This document shows, in pieces, positions 1 through 7,493 of a stretch of DNA of 21,396 nt (position 1 is its first letter; each line of letters opens with the position of its first letter). The position numbers and the translations under genes are program-made. The notes below the pieces were generated by a model, which made no database searches, was not told the origin of the DNA, and saw only the letters and a program-made list of their open reading frames with translations. This DNA comes from DATBGS01 sp036557885 (GTDB taxonomy: Bacteria; Chloroflexota; Ktedonobacteria; Ktedonobacterales; DATBGS01), in NCBI GenBank assembly GCA_036557885.1, contig DATBGS010000095.1, forward strand, positions 1 to 21,396, in the 5' to 3' direction.

Positions 1-1266
1 GTCTCGCCCGTGTTGGCCAACATCTACCTCCACGAACTCGACCTCTTCATGAAGGCTCTGAGAGAACGGTTCGACCGAGGCAAGAGGCGCAAAACGAACC
101 TCACCTACTACCGCTACACCGAGCAAATCCGACGCCTCAGACAGCAATGGGACACCCTGAAGGGAAAGGAGGAAGCGAAGCAGGCGCTTCAGGGAGTCCA
201 ACGAGCACTAAAAACGCTCACCCATCGCCGTCGGCACCTCCCAAGTGGCGACCCGTTCGACGGCGAATATCGAAGGCTCTCTTATTGTCGCTACGCTGAT
301 GATTATCTCATCGGGATCATCGGCTCACGCGCCGATGCGGAAATGGTCAAGCAAGAGGTCCAACAGTTCATCCAAGCGACCCTCAAGCTGAGCATTGCCG
401 AAGAAAAATCGCATATTCGCCACAGTAAGGAAGGCACCACATTTCTGGGATACCGGGTGAAAACGTACTCAGGGCACCGCGTGGTGAAGGTCAAACGAGA
501 GACCTGCTACATCACCAGTAAGTCGGTCTCTGAACGATTCCAATGTCAGATTCCCCCGGAGAAGCTCCAACAATTCTGCACGACCAAACGGTACGGAAAC
601 TACGCCACGATGCAGTCCAGGCACAAAGCAGAATTTTTGGAACTGAGCGACGCCGAAATCATTCTTGCCTACAACGGGGAACTGAGGGGCTTGGCGAACT
701 ACTACGCTCTGGCACTGAATCACAAACGGGACATGAGCCGATTGGAACGCCTTTGGAAAACCAGTCTGTTCAAAACCCTGGCAGCGAAGCACAAGACCAG
801 CGTCACCAAGATCGCTGAGCGCCTCAAAACCAAAGATGGCTATGCCCTGGTTGTCAAAGAGCAGGACAAGACCCGGGTCATCCCCATCTTCCGACTCAAA
901 GACCTCAGACCACCCCGACCGACTGATCCCGAGCTGGATGTCTTACCCAATGTCTACATCTGGACGCTCAGCCGTTCTGAGGTCATCAAACGGCTGAACA
1001 GAAGGCAATGTGACTATTGCGAGACAATAGAAGGGCCAATTGAGGTCCATCATATTCGGAAGCTGAAAGACGTGGCGGAGGGAAAAGCCCTCTGGCAGCA
1101 GATGATGGCGGCAAGACGCCGAAAAACGCTGATGCTGTGTATCCAGTGCCACCATTTGCTCCACGCGGGAAAACTGCCTGATAGAGAGTATCGCAAGCAA
1201 CAAGTAAGGGGAGAGCCGTGTGCTGGCAAACCAGCAAGCACGGTTCGGCGAGGGGGTGACGGGTGA
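1..1266 (+). CDS. ltrA: Group II intron reverse transcriptase/maturase, 5'-truncated by window edge
   Basis: This is the intron-encoded protein that reverse-transcribes the intron and helps it splice. The frame is open from base 1 and begins inside the RT domain with VSPVLANIYLHELD, a typical RT block that precedes the catalytic motif; the GTG at 10 is internal, not a start. The YADD polymerase motif lies at 292-303, followed by the RT block ending in FLGYRV. The middle part is the maturase (X/thumb) region. The C-terminus carries an HNH endonuclease-like module: a CxxC pair near 1007-1020, an HH pair near 1048-1053 and a second CxxC near 1138-1150. The last ~18 codons are read through intron domain V, so the protein tail is partly dictated by RNA structure. 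The N-terminal half of the RT lies outside the window. The family is certain; the intron class was not determined. Confidence 0.95.
   Translation, partial: VSPVLANIYLHELDLFMKALRERFDRGKRRKTNLTYYRYTEQIRRLRQQWDTLKGKEEAKQALQGVQRALKTLTHRRRHLPSGDPFDGEYRRLSYCRYADDYLIGIIGSRADAEMVKQEVQQFIQATLKLSIAEEKSHIRHSKEGTTFLGYRVKTYSGHRVVKVKRETCYITSKSVSERFQCQIPPEKLQQFCTTKRYGNYATMQSRHKAEFLELSDAEIILAYNGELRGLANYYALALNHKRDMSRLERLWKTSLFKTLAAKHKTSVTKIAERLKTKDGYALVVKEQDKTRVIPIFRLKDLRPPRPTDPELDVLPNVYIWTLSRSEVIKRLNRRQCDYCETIEGPIEVHHIRKLKDVAEGKALWQQMMAARRRKTLMLCIQCHHLLHAGKLPDREYRKQQVRGEPCAGKPASTVRRGGDG
1213..1246 (+). ncRNA. Group II intron domain V
   Basis: This 34-nt hairpin is the catalytic core of the ribozyme. The outer 8-bp stem pairs 1213-1220 with 1239-1246 and contains one G-U pair. 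A 2-nt AA/AG-type bulge follows, then a 6-bp upper stem closed over CAAA. The AGC catalytic triad is at 1214-1216. It overlaps the 3' end of the maturase reading frame, whose stop is 20 nt further on. Length and layout are canonical for the family. Confidence 0.92.
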
Positions 1267-1299
1267 CCCAGCAATGGGCAACCGCACCCTACTCGACAC
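1250..1299 (+). ncRNA. Group II intron domain VI and predicted 3' splice site
   Basis: Pairing seen by eye: 1250-1252 with 1292-1294, 1254-1258 with 1285-1289, and 1260-1262 with 1282-1284. A1291 remains bulged on the 3' strand and is the expected branch-point adenosine. Eight nucleotides after it the sequence reads AC at 1298-1299, which fits the AY end of group II introns, so the 3' splice site is predicted after 1299. The 5' part of the intron is outside the window, so exon-binding pairings could not be checked. Confidence 0.75.
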
Positions 1300-1724
1300 A
1301 ACGATGATAACAAACGCCAATTCGGCCAGGAGTAGGCGTTTGGGGGGGAACGGAACAGCAGGTCGTGTTCAGCTCACCAGAGGTGCTGCCACCGCATCTG
1401 ACAGAAATCGAACAGAATGAATGAAGGTGAGGACGCTCCCACGTGAGAAGCCATTGGAGTCAGTGTCAAGGCGAGCAAAAGAGGCGCTTGGGAAAGGTGA
1501 AGCAAGCAAATGAGCAGGCATAACACCACTTTGTGTTCCATTACTCCCCAAACGCCTCCATCGGCTGGTGGCTGAGTTGGACAGCAGCGGCTGTTACGCC
1601 ACGGTTTGGCAGTTTTCTGCTGCTCGGTGTCCTTTCTGCCTCTGGCAGCAGCGCTGGGAGTATAGTAGGTTTTATGCAGCACCATGCGGTGCCATGCTGT
1701 GCAAGCGATTCTAGGAGGAAGAGA
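1300..1724. other. Non-coding stretch between intron 3' end and ridA
   Basis: No recognisable gene was found. The 3' exon of the intron does not encode any protein I recognise. It contains an 8-bp inverted repeat, CAAACGCC (1311-1318) with GGCGTTTG (1335-1342), followed by a run of G rather than T, so it is not a standard terminator. A TATAGT hexamer at 1661-1666 could be a -10 box for ridA, but no convincing -35 box is spaced correctly. Confidence 0.5.
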
Positions 1725-2102
1725 ATGCCACGCCAAGGAATCAACTGCCCTGACCTTGCTCCACCCGTGGGACCCTTCTCGCATCTGGTGACTGCGGGGG
1801 AGGCCCTCTATCTTTCGGGCCAGGTGGCGCAAGACCCCACCAGCGGAAAACTCATCGAAGGGGATGTGGCTGCTCAAACGACGCGCATTTTTGCCAATCT
1901 TCAAGCGGTCCTCAAAACGGTGGATCGAGATCTGAGCCATGTTGTGCAGGTCCGGGTGTTTCTAACGGATATGGCCGATTTTGCGGAGATGAATGCGGTC
2001 TACGCCCGCCAGTTTGAGGCGCCTTATCCCGCGCGGACGACCGTGGCCGTCAAAACGCTGCCCTTGGGGGCACGGGTCGAACTGGAATGTGTGGCCCACT
2101 AA
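1725..2102 (+). CDS. RidA family (YjgF/YER057c/UK114) enamine/imine deaminase-like protein
   Basis: A 125-aa protein of the usual RidA length. RidA proteins hydrolyse reactive enamine/imine intermediates, such as 2-aminoacrylate from serine or threonine dehydration, to ketoacids and ammonia in the cytoplasm. Family hallmarks are P-x-GPFSHLVTAGEALYLSGQVAQDP at the N-terminus, the helix with QTTRIFANLQAVLKT, and the VVQVRVFLTDMADFAEMNAVYARQF block. The C-terminus reads PARTTVAVKTLPLGARVELECVAH, containing the conserved R-T (substrate carboxylate-binding arginine in RidA) and the final E-x-E/C-x-A signature. The ATG at 1725 is preceded by AGGAGGAA at 1713-1720, which rules out upstream starts in the same frame. 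A structured 5' leader and the phzF-like gene follow 112 bp downstream. The exact substrate cannot be read from the sequence. Confidence 0.93.
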   Translation: MPRQGINCPDLAPPVGPFSHLVTAGEALYLSGQVAQDPTSGKLIEGDVAAQTTRIFANLQAVLKTVDRDLSHVVQVRVFLTDMADFAEMNAVYARQFEAPYPARTTVAVKTLPLGARVELECVAH

Positions 2103-2163
2103 CCGCCACAGGCGACTCCTCAAAAGGGCAACTGACCCCTTCACCGTGTCCGGATGGCAGTTA

Positions 2164-2198
2164 CCAGAGAGCGCCTGCCAGCGCAGGCGCTCTCCTGG
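2164..2198 (+). promoter_or_regulatory. Strong 5' leader hairpin upstream of the phzF-like gene
   Basis: Positions 2167-2177 pair perfectly with 2184-2194 (11 bp) around a 6-nt loop. The stem extends three more pairs (2164-2166 with 2196-2198) past a single bulged C. There is no T-tract after it, so it is not an intrinsic terminator by the usual rule. It ends 16 nt before the ATG of the next gene, just ahead of the AGGAGA ribosome binding site, so it could tune expression between ridA and the phzF-like gene or protect processed mRNA. Confidence 0.6.
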
Positions 2199-2214
2199 AG
2201 AGCGAGGAGATACG

Positions 2215-3006
2215 ATGGGACAGCCTATTACCCAAGTGGATGCGTTTACCACGACCCCCTTTGCGGGCAATCCAGCGGCAGTTTGTATGCTGTCCGAGCC
2301 AGGAAATGAGGGGTGGATGCAGCAGGTGGCAAGCGAGATGAACCTGGCCGAGACCGCCTTTCTCTATCGGCAGGAGGATGGCTTTCATCTGCGTTGGTTC
2401 ACGCCTGCCGTGGAAGTGGACCTGTGTGGGCATGCCACGCTGGCGAGCGCGCATATCCTCTGGGAAGAGGGCCATCTCCAGCCGCAGGAGCAGGCGCGGT
2501 TTTACACGCGCAGTGGGCTCTTGACAGCAGAGCGGCAGGGAGCGTGGATCACGCTCGATTTTCCGGCTACCCCGACGATCCCTGCCTCTGCACCAGCCGA
2601 GCTAGCCCAGGCGCTCGGGGTCGAGTTGGCCTCCGTCGGCAAGAATCAGTTTGATTATCTGGTAGAGGTGGACTCCGAAGAGACTCTGCGTGCCCTCAAG
2701 CCAAATCTGACTCTGTTGGAGCGTGTCCCGGTACGCGGGGTCATTGTCACCAGCCGAAGCAGTTCACCTAACTATGATTTCGTCTCGCGGTTCTTTGCGC
2801 CCAGAGTGGGGATTCCCGAAGACCCAGCCACCGGCTCATCGCATTGCACGCTGGCGCCTTTCTGGAGCGAGCGGTTGGAGAAAAGCGAACTGCTGGCCTA
2901 TCAAGCCTCGCCGCGCGGAGGGGTCTTCCGTCTGGAGGTCAAGGGCGAGCGCATTGCCATCGGCGGTCAAGCCATCACCGTCCTGCGCGGCGACGTATTG
3001 GCATGA
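2215..3006 (+). CDS. PhzF family phenazine biosynthesis-like protein (isomerase/epimerase fold)
   Basis: A 263-aa protein with the two-lobed diaminopimelate epimerase-like fold. The N-terminus QVDAFTTTPFAGNPAAV and MNLAETAFL place the conserved acidic residue at Glu46, the counterpart of the catalytic Glu45 of PhzF. DLCGHATLASAHIL forms the first lobe's glycine-rich turn and EDPATGSSHCTLAPFW that of the second lobe. The length matches the family (about 260-300 aa). The ATG at 2215 follows AGGAGA at 2205-2210. No other phenazine gene (phzABCDEG) is near, so phenazine synthesis is not implied. Most stand-alone members are of unknown substrate, so a cytoplasmic isomerase or epimerase acting on a small metabolite is the safe reading. 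Confidence 0.92.
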   Translation: MGQPITQVDAFTTTPFAGNPAAVCMLSEPGNEGWMQQVASEMNLAETAFLYRQEDGFHLRWFTPAVEVDLCGHATLASAHILWEEGHLQPQEQARFYTRSGLLTAERQGAWITLDFPATPTIPASAPAELAQALGVELASVGKNQFDYLVEVDSEETLRALKPNLTLLERVPVRGVIVTSRSSSPNYDFVSRFFAPRVGIPEDPATGSSHCTLAPFWSERLEKSELLAYQASPRGGVFRLEVKGERIAIGGQAITVLRGDVLA

Positions 3007-3211
3007 GGGCCATGGCATAGCGCCGGTCTGGAATGCCTCTCCTCACTGGAGACCATCTTCAAACGCTGACGGCCAGAGCACCCCGCTCTTTCCTCTGGTG
3101 AGGTCGCTCGAGGCCGTTGATCGCTTCTGGTGGTCGAGATGACACCGCACAGGCCTGGCAGCCCTATTGAACAACGAGAAATGAGCAGTGAATGTTGAAA
3201 GGAAGGCTGTG

Positions 3212-3919
3212 ATGGAGCCTGATACACTCAGAGAGCGGTTTGAGCACCTGACCACCGCTCACCTGGCCGATGCCTGCTTGCGCGCCGCTGTCCCTGTCCG
3301 GTGTGCTCCGATGCCCCTGCAGGCGGTCTTATCCGGGAGCCGCATAGCGGGCCGGGTCTGTCCTGCCCGGCACGCCGGAAGCGTCGATATTTTTCTGGAG
3401 GCAATCGAGCACGCAATACCAGGCGATATCCTTGTCGTGGACAACGCCGGGCGCGTCGATGAGGCCTGCGTTGGCGATCTGATCGCCCTGGAAGCTTTGG
3501 CCGCGGGTCTTGGCGGTCTGGTGATTTGGGGGCTCCACCGGGATACCGCTGAATTGCGAACCATTGGCTTGCCGGTGTTCAGTCTCGGCTCAATACCCAC
3601 CGGACCCCAACGGCAAGACCCACGTGACGCCCTGGCACTGAGATCAGCAACGGTTGGGGACTGGACGGTCTCGCGGGAGGACCTGGTACTGGGCGATAAC
3701 GATGGGATCCTCTTTCTCCCCGCCGCGCAGGTTGAGGACCTCCTGAGGACCGCAGAAACTATCCGTGATACCGAGTGCCGCCAGGCCGAGCGCATCCGCC
3801 AAGGTGTCTCCTTGCGTGCCCAGGTGCGGTTTCAGGACTACCTGGCGCAGCGCCAGCAGACACCAGCCTTGACCTTTCGCCAGCACCTGCGGACGGTTGG
3901 CGGTGCGATCGAGGAGTGA
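3212..3919 (+). CDS. RraA-like / 4-hydroxy-4-methyl-2-oxoglutarate aldolase family protein
   Basis: A 235-aa protein of the RraA-like fold. Members are either RNase E regulators or class II aldolases/oxaloacetate decarboxylases that cleave 4-hydroxy-2-oxoacids to pyruvate plus a ketoacid. The enzyme signature is present: glycine-rich GDLIALEALAAGLGGLVIWG, then R110-D111-x2-E114, the RD pair known to bind substrate and Mg2+. HAGSVDIFLEAIEHAIPGDILVVDN is a second conserved block. With RDxxE present I favour the aldolase-type enzyme over a pure RNase regulator. The ATG at 3212 is chosen because GGAAGG at 3201-3206 is well spaced; a GTG eight codons earlier lacks a site. About 200 bp of non-coding sequence separate it from the phzF-like gene, so it probably has its own promoter. 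Confidence 0.88.
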   Translation: MEPDTLRERFEHLTTAHLADACLRAAVPVRCAPMPLQAVLSGSRIAGRVCPARHAGSVDIFLEAIEHAIPGDILVVDNAGRVDEACVGDLIALEALAAGLGGLVIWGLHRDTAELRTIGLPVFSLGSIPTGPQRQDPRDALALRSATVGDWTVSREDLVLGDNDGILFLPAAQVEDLLRTAETIRDTECRQAERIRQGVSLRAQVRFQDYLAQRQQTPALTFRQHLRTVGGAIEE

Positions 3920-4074
3920 ATCAAGAGGTATTTCGGAGCATCATGCGGCCACTTTTCCAGGGTGTTGAGCCAGCATCTTCGGAGAGAGCGCAAAATCGCC
4001 CAAGTTGGCCCGACAGTCTTGTCGGAGCATGCTCTCTAGCTGTTATTACTCGCACTGGATGCATCTATTGATGA

Positions 4075-4370
4075 GCTGTGGCCGCATTGACACGTACCTC
4101 GGCTGTGGCCGAGGCTGAGGTCGCGCTGCTGATCGAAGATGGCTGGCAAAAGCGCGGCTGGGCAAACGGTTGATCGCTCGATTGGCCAACGAGGCCCGAC
4201 GCCATGGGGTAGAGACTTTCAAAGCTTACATACAAGGAGAGAACCGTCGAGCCTTGCGATTGGCCGGGGCGCTGTTTGCCACCGTGCAGCCGCAGTGGTA
4301 TGGTCCTGAGTGCCTGATCCAGGCGCCGATCACAACGCTCAGAACGGAGGGCTACTGGGGAGGTGACTGA
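4075..4370 (+). pseudogene. GNAT-family N-acetyltransferase remnant (5'-truncated, frameshifted)
   Basis: This is the acetyl-CoA-binding half of a GNAT acetyltransferase. One frame reads AEAEVALLIEDGWQKRG and hits a stop at 4171. The neighbouring frame continues with GKRLIARLANEARRHGVETFKAYIQGENRRALRLAGALF to the stop at 4368-4370. The two join into the standard motif A (Q-x-R-G-L-G-K-x-L) if one base is restored near 4157-4160. The N-terminal half is not recognisable upstream; a short piece reading ALDASIDELW at about 4052-4081 in yet another frame may be further debris. No start codon or ribosome binding site fits. Non-functional by all appearances. Confidence 0.75.
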
Positions 4371-4461
4371 CGGCCTCCCCAGCGATTCGACGAACTGTCA
4401 TGAGAAAGGAGAAGGTGCCTTCCCCTTTTCGTAAAAGGAGAACGCACCGCACACCGGGACC

Positions 4462-5445
4462 ATGCCTCTTCCACCCTGGTTGCATTTTTTCCAACGCCCC
4501 TTTCCCAGCGCCAATATGCTCTTGCTGGCGGGCGCACGTCCGCTGCTGGTTGATACGGGCTTTGGCAGCGATGCTGATGAAACAGAACATCTGGTTCGCA
4601 CGGCAGGCATCCCACCGGAGCGCCTCGCCCTCATTGTCAACACCCACTACCATAGCGACCATGTGGGCGGCAATCATCAATTGCAAACGCGCTACAGCGT
4701 GCCCGTCGCGGCCCATAGGTGGGACGCGGCGATGATCAACCATCATGACCCGGAAGCCTGGAGCGCGCGCTGGCTGGATCAACCGATTGCCCCCTATCAC
4801 GTCGATCGCGCGCTCTCAGAGGGGGACGAACTTGATGTCGGCGGCGTGACGCTGCAGGTGCTGCATACCCCAGGGCATACTCTGGGGCATCTCGCGCTCT
4901 ACGAGCCGACGGAGCAGGTCTTGATTGCGGGGGATACCGTGCATGCCGATGACCTGGCCTGGATTGGCTGCTTCCGCGAGGGAGCAGGCGCACTGGAGCG
5001 AGCGATGGAGACCGTCGAGCGGCTGATGCGCCTGAAGGTGCGCGCGGCCTTTTCTGGGCATGGACCAGCCCACGAGCACTTTCAACACGCGGTCCAGAAG
5101 GCGCTGCGCCGGTACGAGCAGTGGGTGCATGCGCCAGAGAAGATGGCCTGGCACGCCTGTAAACGCATCTTTGCCTATCGGCTGATGCTGGTCAATGGCC
5201 TGCCCGAAGCCGACGTCGATCCCTACTTGCTGCGCTGCCAGTGGTTTCTCGATTACAGCCGGGTGATGTTTAGACAGGAGCCAGAAGCATTTATCCAGAC
5301 GTTCCTAGAGGAAATACTGCGTTCAGGTGCTGCCGTCTGGCACGAGGGGCGGCTGGTGGCACTGGCGCCACATGGGCCGCCGTCGGCCACCTGGCTGGCT
5401 GAGCAGCTCCCGCCGGGCTACTGGCCGCCCCAAGACGCGCAATAG
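4462..5445 (+). CDS. MBL-fold metallo-hydrolase
   Basis: A 327-aa cytoplasmic hydrolase of the metallo-beta-lactamase fold. The two-metal site is complete: H62-x-H64-x-D66-H67 in THYHSDHVGG, H139 in HTPGHTLGHL, D158 in GDTVHADD and H200 in SGHGPAH. After the core (residues 1-205) there is a helical C-terminal region of about 120 residues ending in a proline-rich tail. That resembles the winged-helix-type tail of glyoxalase II-like/RNase Z-like thioesterases with a C-terminal DNA-binding-like domain; the tail function is unknown. The ATG at 4462 is the only start in the open frame. The nearest purine-rich site (AAAAGGAG, 4433-4440) is about 20 nt away, so initiation may be weak. The substrate is not predictable. 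Confidence 0.88.
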   Translation: MPLPPWLHFFQRPFPSANMLLLAGARPLLVDTGFGSDADETEHLVRTAGIPPERLALIVNTHYHSDHVGGNHQLQTRYSVPVAAHRWDAAMINHHDPEAWSARWLDQPIAPYHVDRALSEGDELDVGGVTLQVLHTPGHTLGHLALYEPTEQVLIAGDTVHADDLAWIGCFREGAGALERAMETVERLMRLKVRAAFSGHGPAHEHFQHAVQKALRRYEQWVHAPEKMAWHACKRIFAYRLMLVNGLPEADVDPYLLRCQWFLDYSRVMFRQEPEAFIQTFLEEILRSGAAVWHEGRLVALAPHGPPSATWLAEQLPPGYWPPQDAQ

Positions 5446-5631
5446 GCTGGTAGAGGGCATTTCACTAGAGAAAGAGGAGCAAAGAGCGCATGCTAGCCAC
5501 AAAACGTTTAGCGGCCCGGATCCCTTTTGCAACACATTTTCATCAAGAATAGTATGCGGATGAGATCACCTCAACTTCGCCAAGCATCCTATCATGGAGA
5601 ACATATGAGCAGCAGCAACGCCGCAAATCCC

Positions 5632-5729
5632 CCTGTGCTGGCTACTTCCCTCGTCCGGACGAAATAAAGGTGTAGTGAGAACTTTTGAACCAGGTATTTG
5701 TGGCCGATACATAAAGTAGCCAGCACAGG
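5632..5729. repeat. Palindromic element copy 1 (98 bp, 16-bp perfect arms)
   Basis: The left arm CCTGTGCTGGCTACTT (5632-5647) is perfectly inverted at 5714-5729. The inner part contains GTGGCCGAT next to the right arm, which is shared with copy 3 at 18914-19010. The interiors of copies 1 and 3 are clearly related (about three quarters identical by eye when both are read on the same strand). No clean target-site duplication was found. This looks like a MITE- or REP-type non-autonomous repeat, or a long RNA hairpin. Confidence 0.88.
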
Positions 5730-5754
5730 CACCATATGAGCAGATACTCATCAT

Positions 5755-5950
5755 CAAGAGCGGAGGAGCATGACAGGGGAAGTATGAGTTCGGCCTCTTC
5801 AACGAAGAGGGGGAAAACGAGCAAAAGCTGGAGAGAAGTGGTATAATGTAGAGCGCAAGTACACAGGAAGTTGGCCCCGACACAATAGCCCGCTTGTCAC
5901 GACTATTTATCTTTTCGCGGTGTTGATGCCCGTCGGTTCCACCGCCAGCT
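5755..5950 (+). repeat. Repeat block R, copy 1 (direct repeat of 18527-18740)
   Basis: From AACGAGCAAAAGCTGG (5816-5831) to CGCCAGCT (5943-5950) it aligns with the right copy at near-constant offset (12789-12790). Identity is about four fifths by eye, and the last 72 nt differ at 12 positions. It contains an extended -10 TGGTATAAT (5839-5847), a 7-bp hairpin at 5794-5810 and a 6-bp hairpin GCGGTG/CACCGC near 5917-5945. It does not code for a recognisable protein. The block directly follows palindromic element copy 1, as it does in the right-hand unit. Confidence 0.85.
5839..5847 (+). promoter_or_regulatory. Extended -10 promoter element in repeat block R copy 1
   Basis: TGGTATAAT matches the TGnTATAAT extended -10 consensus exactly. 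No good -35 box lies 17-18 bp upstream, which is tolerated by extended -10 promoters. The right-hand copy has TGGTAGAAT at the equivalent place. What it would transcribe is the conserved non-coding part of block R. Confidence 0.5.
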
Positions 5951-6343
5951 TACTCCAGCCCAGATACCACCTGGCTCCAGACGTTTATCATCACTTCTCG
6001 CGGGTTCAACCCTCGCCCTCTACTGTCCCACTTGGAGAGTCTCAACCCAGGTGACATCAGAGGTAGCTGGTGATCACGGATTCGGCCCCTTCGGTTCCGT
6101 CCCCTCTTTCGGATGAGATCTCTCGTAGTTCCCCTAGTTCCCTTGCTGACGTTTCTCTCGCACAACTGCTTTTTCTTTCTCCGATGAAGGGAGTAGCAAT
6201 GACAGGAGTTCATACCTACCCGCTACTGGTCGGCACGCCAGAATCACAATCCACCACCGCTGCGCAAAGCGCATGGATCTAGCCGCTGACCGAGACCGAA
6301 GTAGGCAAGAAATTGCACCAGGCTTCTGGCAAGGCAAACATCC

Positions 6344-7360
6344 TCAGGAGTGGCGCTGAAACACACTCGACCCACGCACCAATAACTCCGGCTGAAAGAC
6401 GACTTGCTGATGGCTATGCTGCTCAGGATGCTGTGTTTCCTCCAGAAGCAATTGTGCCGCTTTGTAGCCTAATTCGTATTTTGGCTGGCGAACGGTGGTG
6501 AGCGGGGTCAAAAGCACACTGGCAAATTCGACATCATCATAGCCTACAATCGCTATATCCTCTGGGATACCTATGCCTCGCCTGGTCAGACTGCGCATCA
6601 GCCCCAACGCCAGCAAATCGTTGGCGCAAAACACCGCTGTTGGAGGCTGCGCATCAGACAAGAGCAACTCCGCGCTGGCTTCGCCTTCGACAGTTGTTTG
6701 GCTATGCAAGCTAACATTGATTACCGCGCGCTGTGGGTCCAAGCCAGCCTGTTTTATCGCATGCAGCACGCCCCGCTGCCGATCTGCCACCTGGCGCAAA
6801 GTGAGCGGGCCATGCACAAAGCCGATGCGCCGATGCCCCTGGGCGAGCAGGTGCGAAGTTGCGAATTCTCCGCCGCGCACATCGTCCACGGCGACCGAGC
6901 AAAGTTCATGGGAACGGCTGGGCCGATCAAGCAGCACCACCGCAATGCCTCGATGCCGCACACGCTGGATGGACGCCTCCCCGCTGCTGACTGGCGTGAT
7001 CAAAATACCCTGAACCCGCTGTTCTTCCAACGCCTGAAGATAGCGCTGCTCTTTGAGCGTCGAATCATCGGAATTGCACAGGATCACGATAGAACCCGCT
7101 GCATTGGCGGCATCTTCCACGCCACGCGCAACCTCCGTAAAGAACGGGTTCGACACGTCGAGCACGACCAGGCCAATTAGGGGGCTGTGCCCAGCGCGCA
7201 GTTGCCGCGCCGAGCCATTGGGTACAAAACCGGTCTCGGCTATTACCTGTTCCACACGCCGCCGGGTTTGCTCCGCCACCAGATGAGGACGATTGAGCAC
7301 ATTGGAGACGGTGCCCAGAGAAACCCCAGCCAACCCTGCGACACGCCGAATATCAGTCAT
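6344..7360 (-). CDS. LacI-family transcriptional regulator, probable repressor of the rhamnose operon
   Basis: A 338-aa repressor of standard LacI length. Residues 3-24 (IRRVAGLAGVSLGTVSNVLNRP) are the helix-turn-helix. The following hinge helix region leads to a type I periplasmic-binding-like sensor domain with IGLVVLDVSNPFFTEVARGVEDAA, VVLLDRP, RRIGFVHGP, AVFCANDLLALGLMRSL and IAIVGYDDVEFASVLLTPLTTVRQP. All of these are typical of LacI/GalR sugar-responsive proteins. It is divergent from the rhamnose transport/catabolic operon, with two palindromes between them, so it likely responds to L-rhamnose or L-rhamnulose. The ATG at 7360 gives an intact HTH; its ribosome binding site is weak (GAGAGG about 12 nt upstream). 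Specificity is inferred from context. Confidence 0.93.
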   Translation of the reverse strand: MTDIRRVAGLAGVSLGTVSNVLNRPHLVAEQTRRRVEQVIAETGFVPNGSARQLRAGHSPLIGLVVLDVSNPFFTEVARGVEDAANAAGSIVILCNSDDSTLKEQRYLQALEEQRVQGILITPVSSGEASIQRVRHRGIAVVLLDRPSRSHELCSVAVDDVRGGEFATSHLLAQGHRRIGFVHGPLTLRQVADRQRGVLHAIKQAGLDPQRAVINVSLHSQTTVEGEASAELLLSDAQPPTAVFCANDLLALGLMRSLTRRGIGIPEDIAIVGYDDVEFASVLLTPLTTVRQPKYELGYKAAQLLLEETQHPEQHSHQQVVFQPELLVRGSSVFQRHS

Positions 7361-7389
7361 AAGGGGTGCAACCTCTCATTGATGGTCCT

Positions 7390-7398
7390 AGTTTAGCA
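7390..7398 (-). promoter_or_regulatory. Possible extended -10 promoter for the LacI-type gene
   Basis: On the minus strand the sequence reads TGCTAAACT, an extended -10 (TGn plus TAAACT). It lies about 30 nt ahead of the start codon region of the regulator. The -35 candidate 17 nt further up is poor (TTCGCA). Confidence 0.35.
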
Positions 7399-7455
7399 CA
7401 TCCTGAGCATCTCTGCGAATTCTGGCACTTTTCTCAAAATTGGGTGCCAAACCTC

Positions 7456-7484
7456 TTGACAGCACCCCACTTCATCAGTATACT
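7456..7484 (+). promoter_or_regulatory. Promoter of the rhamnose operon (sigma-70 type)
   Basis: A perfect -35 TTGACA (7456-7461), a 17-bp spacer and TATACT (7479-7484) as -10. Transcription should start around 7491, immediately before or inside the first operator, leaving a leader of about 125 nt to the ATPase start codon. This is the best promoter in the window. Confidence 0.85.
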
Positions 7485-7493
7485 TGTCTCTAA

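Larger units (their letters stand above)
5446..6343. other. Long non-coding region carrying repeat unit 1
   Basis: Nearly 900 bp lie between the hydrolase gene and the convergent end of the LacI-type gene. The only structured content I can support is the palindromic element and the ~200-nt block at 5632-5950, both listed separately. Open frames in this stretch (for example 6070-6282 plus and 5566-5883 minus) lack recognisable domains, and the latter follows the palindromic repeat rather than protein-like constraint. At 5950-6343 I see nothing identifiable. Confidence 0.6.

Noticed and set aside
1311..1342. 8-bp inverted repeat after the intron as a terminator that attracted a class C intron
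   Set aside because: Class C introns insert just downstream of a terminator stem, but this stem lies downstream of the intron and has a G-run, not a T-run.
3959..3973. GTGTTGAGCCA shared with 21030-21041, as a possible insertion-sequence end
   Set aside because: Only about 11 bases match and the sequences diverge at once; no transposase lies next to the first site.
4010..4025. CCGACA-GTCT-TGTCGG hairpin after the RraA-like gene as a terminator
   Set aside because: Short stem without a T-tract, and located inside decayed sequence; not enough to call a terminator.
5566..5883. A 105-codon minus-strand frame across palindromic element 1
   Set aside because: Its translation resembles one over element 3 only because both read the same repeat; the frame is not kept over block R.
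5997..6030. A tRNA-like T-arm (GCGGG stem with TTCAACC loop)
   Set aside because: No matching acceptor 5' strand, D-arm or anticodon arm could be found within tRNA length upstream, so it is a chance match.
6070..6282. A 70-codon plus-strand reading frame with a passable start at 6199
   Set aside because: No domain I recognise, no good ribosome binding site, and it ends in non-coding sequence; not supported as a gene.
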